Source: Chloroflexus aurantiacus J-10-fl
GTDB lineage: Bacteria > Chloroflexota > Chloroflexia > Chloroflexales > Chloroflexaceae
Assembly: GCF_000018865.1 (NCBI RefSeq)
Contig: NC_010175.1
Location: forward strand, 434,001 to 498,000
Direction: 5' to 3'
Length of the DNA: 64,000 nucleotides
Below the pieces are notes generated by a model. It did no database searches. It saw only the letters and a list, made by a program, of their open reading frames with translations, and was not told where the DNA came from. Every line of letters begins with the position of its first letter. Within the stretch, counting starts at the first letter, position 1. The position numbers and the translations under genes are program-made. Below, piece by piece: positions 44,967 through 53,609 of this stretch.

Positions 44967-47228
44967 TTAGACAGTGCTGCTCCGCACCGAGAATTCGGCG
45001 TGTAGCGCTGCTGTCGAATCACCGCCTACCCAAACGTCAAAATCCGACTCGTCAAGCACGTAGGCACTGTCGGCCTTGCTCCAGTAGCGGCGTGCCGAAG
45101 GGGGTATCGCAAAGCGCAACGTTCGCCGCTCTCCCGGCTTGAGCGTTACCCGCTCAAATCCCTTCAGCTCGCGCACCGGACGGGCAGCACGCCCGTAGCG
45201 CTGGTGCAGGTAGAGCTGGGCGACCTCCTCGACTTCCCTCGCCGATGTATTGTGAACCTCGACAGTGGCCTCAATCGTGTCCTCCAGGCCGATCTGCGTT
45301 GCACTCAACGTCAAATTGCGATACTCGACCTGACCGTAGGTCAGACCGAAGCCAAAGGGATAGAGCGGAGTGCTCTCTTCTTCCCAGTAGCGCTGGTGGC
45401 TGGTAGCAGGCTGGTGCGAGTTCAGTCGTGAGTAGATGATGGGTACCTGTCCAACACTGCGCGGCCAGCTAAATGGCAGCTTGCCGCCGGGTGTGGCATC
45501 ACCCCACAACAATCGGGCCACTGCATTCCCACCTTCGCTACCGGGGTGCCACGCGACCAGGATGGCCGCCGAGCATGGCAACACGCGACGCAGATCGAGC
45601 GGTCGCCCACTCAACAATACAACGACGACCGGCGTACCCGTTGCGGCAACCGCCTCTAACAATTCAAGCTGACGACCCGGCAGATCAAGGGTCGAACGTG
45701 AGGCAGCCTCACCATTCATATCGGCTGCCTCACCAAGCACCAGTACCGCTACATCCGATGCGCGGGCCAGTGCAACTGCACGGGCAAACTCCGCCTCCTC
45801 GTCAAAAGATGTCTCAGACGACGCCGGCATACCGAGTGCCTGCGACAGTGACGCGAACGGCGAGGGGATCGCACGTGTCGGCATGGGCACTCCAGGCGCG
45901 TACTCGACCCGCACACCTTCGCCGGCAGTGCGCCGTAGTCCTTCCAGAACGGTGACCGTGGCATTGAGATCGGGTGCAAAGACCCACGGCCCCAGCGTGG
46001 CCGCCCGGTCGTCTGCCAGCGGGCCGATCACTGCCACCTGGCGCACAGCAGAGCGATCAAGCGGTAGAATGTTACCCTCGTTTCGCAACAATACCGCCGC
46101 CCGTTCCGCTGCAATCCGTGCCATCTCGCGGTGTGCAGGATCGTTCAGGATAGCGCCCGCTGCACCCTCATTCACATACGGCTGCTCGAACAGACCCAGA
46201 CGCAACTTCACGAGCAGTACCCGGCGAACTGCTTCATCGAGCAGACTCTCCTCAATCACTCCGCTGCGCACAGCCTCGGCAAGCGTGCTGAAGGCTCCCA
46301 CCGTCGGAATCGGATTGGTGCCCGGCACAAAGCGCATACCGAGCCACATCTCCATATCGAGACCGGCCCGCAGGGCGCGTACCGCAGCATCCTGCGCATC
46401 ACGGGCAAAGCCATGGGTAACCAGGTCCATCACCGCTGCTGCATCACTTACCACAAAGCCCTTAAAACCAAGTTCGCCACGCAGTACATCGGTAAGCAGG
46501 TAGCGGTCGGCAGCACCGGGCACTCCGTCGATGCCAACATAGGAAGTCATGACATTGCCTGCTCCTGCGGCCACTGCCGCGGCAAATGGCGGCAGGTACA
46601 CATTGCGCAACTCGCTCTCCGAGATGTTCACCTCGTCATAATCACGACCACCAAGCGCTGCGCCGTAACCGACGTAGTGCTTCGGGCCGGCGACAACGTG
46701 CTCAGGCGCGCCGATTGCCTCACCCTGAAAACCACGCACCTGCGCCGCGGCCATCTGCGCACCAAGGTATGGGTCTTCGCCGGCACCCTCAACAATCCGC
46801 CCCCAACGGGGATCACGGGCAATATCCACCATCGGAGCAAACGTCCAGTGGATACCCACCGCTCGCGCTTCACGCGCCGCTATCGCCTGGACACGCTCAT
46901 AAAGCTGCGGGTCCCAGGATGCAGCCATGCCCAGCGGAACGGGAAAGATCGTCCGCAGGCCATGAATCACATCGAAGCCAAACAACAGCGGAATACCAAG
47001 GCGACTTTCCTCAACGGCGATGCGTTGCAACCGATTCGTCTCGCGTGGATCAGCGACAAACAAGAGACTACCGACCTGCCCGGCGCGCACCTGAGCTTCG
47101 ACCAGTTCGTTTTGCGCCGTCAATCCTCTAAAGTAAAAGTACTGACTGATCTGCCCGGCCTTCTCTTCCAGGGTCATCGCTGCAAGGAGATCATTGGCAC
47201 GTTGGACGAGAGCGTCATTGGTGGTCAT
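44967..47228 (-). CDS. GH3 beta-glucosidase
   Basis: 753 residues, no signal peptide. Family 3 plan: an N-terminal barrel with the nucleophile aspartate in GFVVSDAAAVMDL, a (alpha/beta)6 sandwich domain, and a C-terminal fibronectin-like domain with a FGFGLTYGQVEYRNL start and PVRELKGFERVTL. KHYVGYGAALGGRDYDEVNI is the substrate loop typical of beta-glucosidase/xylosidase. Cytoplasmic location fits with uptake of disaccharides by the adjacent MFS gene, 102 bp upstream. Control by the LacI repressor encoded further upstream is inferred. Confidence 0.93.
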   Translation of the reverse strand: MTTNDALVQRANDLLAAMTLEEKAGQISQYFYFRGLTAQNELVEAQVRAGQVGSLLFVADPRETNRLQRIAVEESRLGIPLLFGFDVIHGLRTIFPVPLGMAASWDPQLYERVQAIAAREARAVGIHWTFAPMVDIARDPRWGRIVEGAGEDPYLGAQMAAAQVRGFQGEAIGAPEHVVAGPKHYVGYGAALGGRDYDEVNISESELRNVYLPPFAAAVAAGAGNVMTSYVGIDGVPGAADRYLLTDVLRGELGFKGFVVSDAAAVMDLVTHGFARDAQDAAVRALRAGLDMEMWLGMRFVPGTNPIPTVGAFSTLAEAVRSGVIEESLLDEAVRRVLLVKLRLGLFEQPYVNEGAAGAILNDPAHREMARIAAERAAVLLRNEGNILPLDRSAVRQVAVIGPLADDRAATLGPWVFAPDLNATVTVLEGLRRTAGEGVRVEYAPGVPMPTRAIPSPFASLSQALGMPASSETSFDEEAEFARAVALARASDVAVLVLGEAADMNGEAASRSTLDLPGRQLELLEAVAATGTPVVVVLLSGRPLDLRRVLPCSAAILVAWHPGSEGGNAVARLLWGDATPGGKLPFSWPRSVGQVPIIYSRLNSHQPATSHQRYWEEESTPLYPFGFGLTYGQVEYRNLTLSATQIGLEDTIEATVEVHNTSAREVEEVAQLYLHQRYGRAARPVRELKGFERVTLKPGERRTLRFAIPPSARRYWSKADSAYVLDESDFDVWVGGDSTAALHAEFSVRSSTV

Positions 47229-47330
47229 ACTTTCATTTCCTTTCTGCTATAAACGGCACGTGCATACCACACGGTCGTCCAATCTGGAGAGCTTTAAACA
47301 GTGATCAGGCATGCTTCAGCGTAAACAGCC

Positions 47331-48578
47331 TTATTTGATAGCCTGGGTTGGCCCGGTCTTCGCTGCCACAACCGTAACCGACACCCTTCGTAGCCGCACG
47401 ACAAGAAGATACAATCCGAATAGGCTGGCATATACCACCAGCAGACAGAGCGGAATTATCTCCAGCGAGACGCGCTGCGCCAGTACACCCATCAGGCCGG
47501 GGATCACTGCGGTACCAAATCCTGTTGCAGTCATCTGCATCCCTATCGTATTGGCGGCATGGTGATCGCCCACGCGCATGCTGGTGTCAGACATCAGTGC
47601 CGGGAAGATCGGGGCAATCGCCAGGCCAATTAAAGCCACCGCTACCACATTCATCAATTGCGAGGGATTCCAGATCAGCAAAACTGCACCTAGCAGCGCG
47701 CCTGACAGCCCCGTGAACACCAGTCTGGTAGCTCCTGTTCGGATCGTAATCATCCCCGCCGCGATCCGCCCGATAGTGAAGGTAAACCAGTAGCTACCTG
47801 CAAAAAAGCCTGCCAATGCCTGATCCACACCCCGCGACTCGGTCAACAGCGTATAAGTCCAGATTCCCAGAGAGGACTCTGCGCCCACATACAGAAAAAA
47901 CAGCATGACACTCAGCCATACCTGCGGCTGGCGTAGCGTTTCGATCATCGGTGTCTGGTAATCGGTCAGTCGTTTGGCAGGCTCGTCACCTGATGGCACA
48001 TTGCGCGCATGGCTGGCCCACATCGCTAACGTGAGGACAAAACAGATCGCCAGCGCGATCTGAAAAATACCGACAATCTGGTAACCAAAGTGCCACGTGT
48101 TCAGCGTCGTCAGCCCAAGCGTCATCAGGATGGGACCAATCGTAACCCCGACACCCCAACTGGCATGGAGCCACTGCATCAGCGTTTCACCAAAATGCGC
48201 TGCCACATACGTGTTCAAACCGGCGTCAATCGCCCCCGCACCCAACCCGGCAAAAACCCCCAGCGCTACCATCATCCACCAGTGGGGAACGACGGTATAA
48301 CCGATCAGCGCCATCCCGGTCAGCAAACAACTTGCCGCCAACATCCGACCTACCCCCAACCGCGAGAGGAGGAACCCACTGAAGAAACTCGAAATCATAT
48401 AGCCGGCAATGACCGTCGTCAGCAGCATCCCAATTGCATCAAGTGGAACGGCAAAACTGTCGCGAATCGATGGCCAGCCAACACCGAGCAGGCCATCGGG
48501 CAGACCGAGGGCAATGAAGGCAACAAATGCCAGCACAATGAGGCCTATGCCTGAGACTCGTGTCTTGTTCGTCGGCAT
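47331..48578 (-). CDS. MFS transporter, probable sugar or glycoside permease
   Basis: 415 residues, 12 predicted membrane helices. Starts MPTNKTRVSGIGLIVLAFVAF and includes SSFFSGFLLSRLGVGRMLAA, the loop 2-3 motif variant. Resembles the FHS-type or ProP-like sugar permease family, but the substrate is not determinable by eye. Its ATG is 58 nt downstream of a perfect TGCAATCGATTGCA palindrome, the presumed LacI operator. It is followed by the GH3 gene, so uptake plus hydrolysis of beta-glucosides is the simplest model. Confidence 0.88.
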   Translation of the reverse strand: MPTNKTRVSGIGLIVLAFVAFIALGLPDGLLGVGWPSIRDSFAVPLDAIGMLLTTVIAGYMISSFFSGFLLSRLGVGRMLAASCLLTGMALIGYTVVPHWWMMVALGVFAGLGAGAIDAGLNTYVAAHFGETLMQWLHASWGVGVTIGPILMTLGLTTLNTWHFGYQIVGIFQIALAICFVLTLAMWASHARNVPSGDEPAKRLTDYQTPMIETLRQPQVWLSVMLFFLYVGAESSLGIWTYTLLTESRGVDQALAGFFAGSYWFTFTIGRIAAGMITIRTGATRLVFTGLSGALLGAVLLIWNPSQLMNVVAVALIGLAIAPIFPALMSDTSMRVGDHHAANTIGMQMTATGFGTAVIPGLMGVLAQRVSLEIIPLCLLVVYASLFGLYLLVVRLRRVSVTVVAAKTGPTQAIK

Positions 48579-48635
48579 AAATCGTGAACAACCTTTCTGT
48601 CGAACGCAAGGGAGGGTCGCGCCATACGAATGTTA

Positions 48636-48649
48636 TGCAATCGATTGCA
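48636..48649. promoter_or_regulatory. LacI-type operator before the MFS-GH3 operon
   Basis: TGCAATCGATTGCA, a perfect 14-bp palindrome with the central CG expected for LacI-family sites, 58 nt before the MFS start. An identical core occurs upstream of the regulator gene. Confidence 0.8.
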
Positions 48650-48667
48650 CAACGGACAAAAATAATC

Positions 48668-49681
48668 TTACGCTGACTTCCGAATCACTAGCTCTACCGG
48701 AACCGTCACATTCGTAACCAGCCCCGTTTCGATATGCTGAATCAAGTTCTGAGCGAGAAGTTTGCCAGCCAGAGGAATATTCTGCCGTATTGTGGTCAAC
48801 GGGAGAGTCGCATAACCGGCAATCGACAGATCATCGTATCCGACAACGGCAATATCCGCTGGAACACTTCTCCCGCTCTCCTGAATCACATTGATGGCTG
48901 CAATCGCCATCAGGTCGCTATTGACAAAGACCGCATCCAGATCAGGAGCGCGTTCAAGGAGACGTTGCATGCCAGCAGCTCCCGATGCATACGTGTAATC
49001 ACCGTATACGATCAACGCGGGGTCTAATGCTCGTCCGGCGAGCTGCAATGCCTGCTCGTAGCCTTTGAAACGGTTCTCAACCGTTAAAGTACCTTTCAAC
49101 CCACCAAGGAAGGCGATCCGTTGCCGACCGGTACGAATCAGGTATTCGGTTGCCAGTCGCCCTCCCGCAACATTATCACCCGTCACCGAGCAGTAGTTAA
49201 AGGGTGACACCGGCATACCCCAAACAATGAATGGCACCTTCATCTGCACCAGCGCCTCAATTTGGGTTTGCTTGAAACTTGATTCCATGAGAATGAAACC
49301 ATCAACACGACCGCTATGCAGATAACGATGCACCCAATCAGTATCTTGTGAGGCACTGTGTACAATCAGACAATCATAATTTAGCTCGTGGAGACCGCTC
49401 CAGATAGCACCCAGCATCTCCAGCCCAAATAGATGTTCGGCTGAAGCTACGGGTGGGAAACACATTGGAGCAACAAAGGCAATGGTACGGCTACTACGTA
49501 ATCTGAGATTGCGCCCTGAGACATTAAGACAGAAATTATGCTCACGAGCAATAGCCTGAATCCGCTCTCTGGTCTGCTTGCTAATTAGAGGGCTATTGTT
49601 CAAAGCCCGTGAAACGGTCGAACGCGAGACGTTGGCCAGCCGTGCAATATCTTCAAGTGTTTGAACAGATTTTTTGCTCAT
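48668..49681 (-). CDS. LacI-family repressor of the MFS-GH3 operon
   Basis: 337 residues. Helix-turn-helix QTLEDIARLANVSRSTVSRALNN at the N-terminus, hinge helix near NLRLRSSRTIAFV, then the sensor domain ending in DDLSIAGYATLPLTTIRQ. Upstream lies a 16-bp palindrome TTGCAATCGATTGCAA, and another copy of the core precedes the MFS gene, so it likely represses itself and the operon in the absence of the inducer. Effector presumably a disaccharide or glucoside. Confidence 0.93.
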   Translation of the reverse strand: MSKKSVQTLEDIARLANVSRSTVSRALNNSPLISKQTRERIQAIAREHNFCLNVSGRNLRLRSSRTIAFVAPMCFPPVASAEHLFGLEMLGAIWSGLHELNYDCLIVHSASQDTDWVHRYLHSGRVDGFILMESSFKQTQIEALVQMKVPFIVWGMPVSPFNYCSVTGDNVAGGRLATEYLIRTGRQRIAFLGGLKGTLTVENRFKGYEQALQLAGRALDPALIVYGDYTYASGAAGMQRLLERAPDLDAVFVNSDLMAIAAINVIQESGRSVPADIAVVGYDDLSIAGYATLPLTTIRQNIPLAGKLLAQNLIQHIETGLVTNVTVPVELVIRKSA

Positions 49682-49694
49682 GCGTAATCAGATT

Positions 49695-49710
49695 TTGCAA
49701 TCGATTGCAA
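49695..49710. promoter_or_regulatory. LacI autoregulatory operator
   Basis: TTGCAATCGATTGCAA, a perfect 16-bp palindrome 14 nt before the lacI start. It contains the same 14-bp core as at 48636-48649. Confidence 0.8.
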
Positions 49711-49920
49711 TCTGCTATTACAATAGTATGCAGAAGAGATTTTGTCAAGCGAGTTGTGAATAATTCGCCAGGGTTTTCCAATCGCACCCCGCTCAACGAA
49801 TGACCGTCAGACATAACCACCATGCACGCAGCCCGGAACCTGCACGTGCACTGGCACGATTGCACACCTGCGTTTGATGATTGGTCGTGGAACATCCACC
49901 GTGAGCAGGCTGCTCCATGT

Positions 49921-49949
49921 TTGACGATCATTCCACTGACTGGTATAAT
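49921..49949 (+). promoter_or_regulatory. infC promoter
   Basis: TTGACG (49921-49926) and TATAAT (49944-49949) with a 17-nt spacer, with a TGG extension before the -10. One of the best promoters in the window. Transcription should start near 49956 and give a leader of about 120 nt before the infC start. Confidence 0.75.
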
Positions 49950-49962
49950 GCCCAATTGACCA

Positions 49963-50069
49963 GACATCGCTGTAGAGCGGTGTCATCTTATTGTTGCAGT
50001 TAGCCGTAAGGGTGACAACAGGTCGTCTTCATCTTTGCCACGACTGTCACCTGTTGCAAGACGAAGGAG
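49963..50069 (+). promoter_or_regulatory. infC leader, candidate ribosomal-protein autoregulatory structure
   Basis: A 9-bp hairpin at 49963-49984 opens the leader. Farther on, arms 50011-50017/50045-50051 (GGTGACA/TGTCACC) and 50023-50029/50058-50064 (TCGTCTT/AAGACGA) interleave and can form an H-type pseudoknot whose last strand abuts the Shine-Dalgarno sequence AAGGAG (50064-50069). A competing stem CAACAGGT/ACCTGTTG (50016-50023/50049-50056) overlaps the first. Regulation by L20 or IF-3 itself is conceivable, as in other infC-rpmI-rplT operons, but not shown. Confidence 0.4.
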
Positions 50070-50076
50070 TCGTGCC

Positions 50077-50862
50077 ATTAGAGACCGGTTTCGCATCAAC
50101 AATCGCATTCGCGCCCGTGAAGTGCGTCTCATCGACGAGAACGGCACCCAGGTTGGCATTGTTCCCCTGCGTGAGGCGCTGGCAATGGCTGAAGAACGAG
50201 GGTTTGATCTCGTCGAAGTTGCGCCTAATGCGGTTCCACCGGTATGCCGTCTGCTCGATTATGGCAAATTCCGCTACGAGCAGAGCAAAAAAGAGCGTGA
50301 AGCACGCCGTAATCAGAAACAGTCGGAACTGAAGCAGATTCGACTGATGCCGAAAACTGATGACCACGACGTCGCAGTGAAGGCAAATCAAGCACGACGT
50401 TTCTTACTGGCGGGCGATAAGGTTAAGTTTAATCTGCGCTTCCGTGGTCGCGAAATGGCTCATCCCGAAATCGGGCGTCAAATGCTCGATCAAATCGCCG
50501 AGCAATTGAGCGATATTGCTGTCATCGAGCAGAAACCGCTCATGGAAGGACGGGTTTTGTCAATGCTGCTTGCCCCAACCGCCAAGGTGTTGAAGGCAGC
50601 ACAACAGGCCCAAAAGGCAGCAGCTCAGCGCACAACAACCGCCGAGTCAGCAAAGCCAGCGACAAGTGCGGCATCTACTCCTGCTACGGCAGAACCGGCA
50701 GATGAAGAAGAGGAAGAGCTGATTGATGATGGCGATGTCGTCGAAGAAGATGAGGACGACGACGACACCTTCGTTGCAGATTACGACGACGAAGACGACG
50801 ATTTTGAAGATGACGATGATGATGACGAGGACGACGAGCGAAATCGCCGGAGACGACGCTAA
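50077..50862 (+). CDS. infC: Translation initiation factor IF-3 with acidic C-terminal extension
   Basis: 261 residues when started at ATT 50077 (GGAG at 50066-50069, 7-nt spacing), the rare start codon also used by E. coli infC. A TTG at 50035 gives a longer form without a ribosome site. IF-3 keeps the 30S subunit apart from 50S and checks the start codon. The N-domain INNRIRAREVRLIDENGTQ and DYGKFRYEQSKKE linker, and C-domain VKFNLRFRGREMAHP are typical. About 80 residues follow the normal end (about 180): an Ala/Thr-rich linker and then an Asp/Glu-rich tract from about 208 to 255, ending in five Arg. First gene of infC-rpmI-rplT. Confidence 0.93.
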   Translation: MRDRFRINNRIRAREVRLIDENGTQVGIVPLREALAMAEERGFDLVEVAPNAVPPVCRLLDYGKFRYEQSKKEREARRNQKQSELKQIRLMPKTDDHDVAVKANQARRFLLAGDKVKFNLRFRGREMAHPEIGRQMLDQIAEQLSDIAVIEQKPLMEGRVLSMLLAPTAKVLKAAQQAQKAAAQRTTTAESAKPATSAASTPATAEPADEEEEELIDDGDVVEEDEDDDDTFVADYDDEDDDFEDDDDDDEDDERNRRRRR

Positions 50863-50917
50863 GTGATACGATGCCGGACGGCTAGCCGCTGTTCAGTGGC
50901 ACTAGAGGAGATTGTCG

Positions 50918-51124
50918 ATGCCTAAGATGAAAATGAAGACGCACAAGGGCGCGAAAAAGCGCTTCAAAGTTACTGCGTCAGGTAAGTTTCTGCAACAGCG
51001 TGGTGTCCGTGGGAATAAGCGCAACCGCCCTAGCCGCTCGCAGCGAGCCTGGGGTAAAGATCAGCCGATTTCTCCCACCAACCGCCGTATGCTGCAAACC
51101 GCTCTGCCCTACGGCCTGGAGTAG
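50918..51124 (+). CDS. rpmI: 50S ribosomal protein L35
   Basis: 68 residues. MPKMKMKTHKGAKKRFKVT is the textbook start; KNRPSRSQRAWGK-like basic stretches follow. Start ATG 50918 has GAGGAG 7 nt upstream. It sits between infC and rplT as in most bacteria. Confidence 0.96.
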   Translation: MPKMKMKTHKGAKKRFKVTASGKFLQQRGVRGNKRNRPSRSQRAWGKDQPISPTNRRMLQTALPYGLE

Positions 51125-51272
51125 GGTTGATCAGTCCGTTCGATGTGAAGTTGATGTCATATAACTGGTGCACTGTATGGCACCGGGTATTTAAAGGTGA
51201 ACATGTGTAGTGCGGATGAAGTTCAGGGTTCGGTACGCCACCTCCTGACCGATCCGCGAGAGGAGAATGATC

Positions 51273-51632
51273 ATGGCTCGTGTAAAGCGTGGCATTATGG
51301 TGCGCAAGCGCCACAAGAAGTTGTTAGAGCAGGCAAAAGGGTACCGCGGCGCTCGTAGCCGTCACTATAAGGTTGCCCATGAGGCGGTGATGCACGCACT
51401 CGCCGATGCGTATCGCGACCGCCGCCGCCGCAAGCGCGATTTTCGCCGGCTGTGGATTATGCGCATCAACGCGGCTGCCCGACTGCACGGTACGACCTAT
51501 AGCCGCCTGATCAATAGCTTGAAGCAGGCAAATATTGAGATCGACCGCAAGATGCTCGCCGATCTGGCAGTTCGCGATCCGCAGGCGTTTGCCCGCATTG
51601 TCGAGCAGGCACAGGCTGCGGTTACTGCATAA
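51273..51632 (+). CDS. rplT: 50S ribosomal protein L20
   Basis: 119 residues. [20 protein letters not shown] and [20 protein letters not shown] are the family signature, then [20 protein letters not shown]. It binds 23S rRNA early in assembly and in other bacteria represses its own operon. ATG 51273 has AGGAG at 8 nt; an upstream ATG at 51267 is too close. The 148-bp gap from rpmI contains no evident hairpin. Confidence 0.96.
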   Translation: MARVKRGIMVRKRHKKLLEQAKGYRGARSRHYKVAHEAVMHALADAYRDRRRRKRDFRRLWIMRINAAARLHGTTYSRLINSLKQANIEIDRKMLADLAVRDPQAFARIVEQAQAAVTA

Positions 51633-51649
51633 CGATCCCCTGATCTGCT

Positions 51650-52432
51650 GTGGCGTTGATTTCCAGCCCTGCAAATCACCACGTTAAATGGCTGCGCTCG
51701 CTCGCCGAATCGGCCCGCCACCGGCGACGCGAGCGTAGCTTCGTTATTGAAGGTGTGCGCCTCGTTACCGATGCCCTTACTGCCGGTGCTGAGGTGCGCC
51801 TTGTGCTCTACGCTCCCGACCAACTGGCAACGACGACCGCCGGCACTGCACTGCTCAATCGCCTCCGTCACCTGCCTCATTGCTTTCCGGCCACTCCCGC
51901 TGTTATTGTCGCCGCCGCCGATACTGAACAACCACAAGGCGTTGTTGCCGCAGTGACCTGGCCAGAATTACCGCCCCGCCCTGGTCTTCGGCTGGTCCTG
52001 GATGCCATTCAAGACCCTGGCAATGTTGGGACGCTGCTCCGTTCCGCAGCCGCGGCTGGAGTCGGGCTTGTGATGTGTGCCCCCGGTACCGTCGATCCCT
52101 TCAATCCCAAGGTGGCCCGCGCCGCAATGGGAGCCCATTTTTTAGTACCATTGCGGGTCTCGCCCTGGGAGACGATACGTGCTGAGTTGCAGTCATACAC
52201 TGTGTATGCTGCCGACAGCGCCGGTCAACAGCCCTACTATGCCGTCGATTGGCGTCAACCGGCGGCGCTCATTGTTGGCAACGAAGCCCATGGCTTGAGC
52301 GAACCTGCACGTGCGCTGGCGCATCAGACGATTACCATCCCGATGAGCGGTTCTATCGAGTCGCTCAACGCAGGGGTGGCCGGCAGCATCATCCTGTTTG
52401 AAGCGCTCCGGCAACAGACGGTTGCTCATTAG
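51650..52432 (+). CDS. TrmH/SpoU-family RNA 2'-O-methyltransferase
   Basis: 260 residues. N-terminal substrate-binding domain with SFVIEGVRLVTDAL, then the SPOUT knot: DPGNVGTLLRSAAAAG, ALIVGNEAHGLS and IPMSGSIESLNAGVAGSI. It methylates the ribose of a nucleotide in rRNA or tRNA, near RlmB or TrmH type targets. GTG start, 17 nt after rplT, so it probably belongs to the same transcript. Position before pheS with its own promoter suggests two units. Confidence 0.92.
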   Translation: MALISSPANHHVKWLRSLAESARHRRRERSFVIEGVRLVTDALTAGAEVRLVLYAPDQLATTTAGTALLNRLRHLPHCFPATPAVIVAAADTEQPQGVVAAVTWPELPPRPGLRLVLDAIQDPGNVGTLLRSAAAAGVGLVMCAPGTVDPFNPKVARAAMGAHFLVPLRVSPWETIRAELQSYTVYAADSAGQQPYYAVDWRQPAALIVGNEAHGLSEPARALAHQTITIPMSGSIESLNAGVAGSIILFEALRQQTVAH

Positions 52433-52486
52433 ACTCAGAATAAACGTGGTACCGGGACACCTGCTGGTGTAGCCCACCATTGTTTG

Positions 52487-52514
52487 TTACACTAACCCGA
52501 ACTCGGATTATAAT
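52487..52514 (+). promoter_or_regulatory. Putative pheS promoter
   Basis: TTACAC (52487-52492) and a perfect TATAAT (52509-52514) with 16-nt spacing, 43 nt before the pheS ATG. The -35 is weak. Confidence 0.5.
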
Positions 52515-52556
52515 AGCAGAGAGATACCACTTGCCGCTAATAATCTATGGTGTCAC

Positions 52557-53606
52557 ATGACCACACTGCTCGATGAATTGACAACTCTCGAACAAGAAGC
52601 CCTGACCGCGCTTGAGACTGTTGCCGACTTGTCTGCACTCACCGAATGGAAGAGCCGCTTTATCGGCAAACAGGGTCGTCTGTCGCGTCTCAGCCGGGGG
52701 CTTGGTGCATTGCCGGCCTCCGAACGCCCACTGGTCGGTCAGCGGGTCAATGCCTTGCGCGAGCAACTCGAAGCAGCGTTCAGCGCTGCGAAAGAGCGCC
52801 TGGAAGCACAGGCCGTTGCTGCTGAGCTGGCCGCCGAGCGCATCGACGTTACAATGCCCGGTCGTCGCCCTGCCGTCGGTTATGTCCATCTGACCAACCA
52901 GATTCTGCGCCAGGTTCAGCATATCTTTGCCGAGATGGGGTTTCAGGTTTGGGAAAGCCCTGAAGTTGAGTACGACGCATTCAATTTCAGTTTGCTAAAC
53001 TTCCCCGATGACCATCCGGCCCGCGATATGCAGGACACGTTTTATGTCGAGATGCCGGCTGGCGCACCTTCCGTACTCTTGCGCACCCACACCTCACCCG
53101 GTCAGATCCATGCTATGCGCCGCAATGCGCCCAATCCGCTGCGCGTACTCATCCCCGGCAAGGTCTACCGCAACGAACAGGTAACGGTACGCAGCGAGAT
53201 GATGTTCCACCAGTTCGAGTTTCTCGCGGTTGGGCGGAATGTCACGATGGCTGATTTGAAGGGCACGCTCAGCTTTTTCGCCGAACGCATGTTTGGTCCA
53301 GGCACCCGGGTTCGCCTGCGCCCCAGTTTCTTCCCCTTCACCGAACCCAGTGCCGAGATGGATGTGACCTGCTTCCTCTGCGGTGGGAAGGGCTGTCGGA
53401 TTTGCAAATATGCCGGCTGGCTCGAAATTGGCGGGTGCGGGATGGTACATCCAAACGTGCTGCGCAACGGCGGGTATGATCCGGCAGAGTTCAGTGGTTT
53501 CGCGGGTGGGTTTGGCCCCGAACGAGTAGCGATGCTCAAATACGGTATCGACGATATTCGCTGGTTCTATAGCGGCGACCAACGCTTTGTTGAACAGTTC
53601 GGATAA
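52557..53606 (+). CDS. pheS: Phenylalanyl-tRNA synthetase, alpha subunit
   Basis: 349 residues. Class II synthetase subunit that carries the active site and charges tRNA-Phe. N-terminal coiled coil (about 1-90), then DTFYVE and LLRTHTSPGQIHAM, motif 2 RNEQVTVRSEMMFHQFE and motif 3 GGFGPERVAMLKYGIDDIR. A cluster CFLCGGKGCRIC near residue 272 and a following Cys pair suggest a bound zinc, as in some PheS proteins. The beta-subunit gene pheT does not follow; it must be elsewhere. Confidence 0.96.
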   Translation: MTTLLDELTTLEQEALTALETVADLSALTEWKSRFIGKQGRLSRLSRGLGALPASERPLVGQRVNALREQLEAAFSAAKERLEAQAVAAELAAERIDVTMPGRRPAVGYVHLTNQILRQVQHIFAEMGFQVWESPEVEYDAFNFSLLNFPDDHPARDMQDTFYVEMPAGAPSVLLRTHTSPGQIHAMRRNAPNPLRVLIPGKVYRNEQVTVRSEMMFHQFEFLAVGRNVTMADLKGTLSFFAERMFGPGTRVRLRPSFFPFTEPSAEMDVTCFLCGGKGCRICKYAGWLEIGGCGMVHPNVLRNGGYDPAEFSGFAGGFGPERVAMLKYGIDDIRWFYSGDQRFVEQFG

Positions 53607-53609
53607 GGT

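Noticed and set aside
46131-47252. 373-codon plus-strand frame opposite the GH3 gene
   Set aside because: Composition follows the complementary frame of a GC-rich gene and no domain is recognisable.
50016-50064. Coexistence of stem CAACAGGT/ACCTGTTG with stem TCGTCTT/AAGACGA as one pseudoknot
   Set aside because: Connecting loops of 0-1 nt make this sterically unlikely; the alternative with GGTGACA/TGTCACC is kept instead.
50035-50076. TTG at 50035 as infC start
   Set aside because: No ribosome site in front of it and it would extend the protein into the structured leader; ATT at 50077 fits better.
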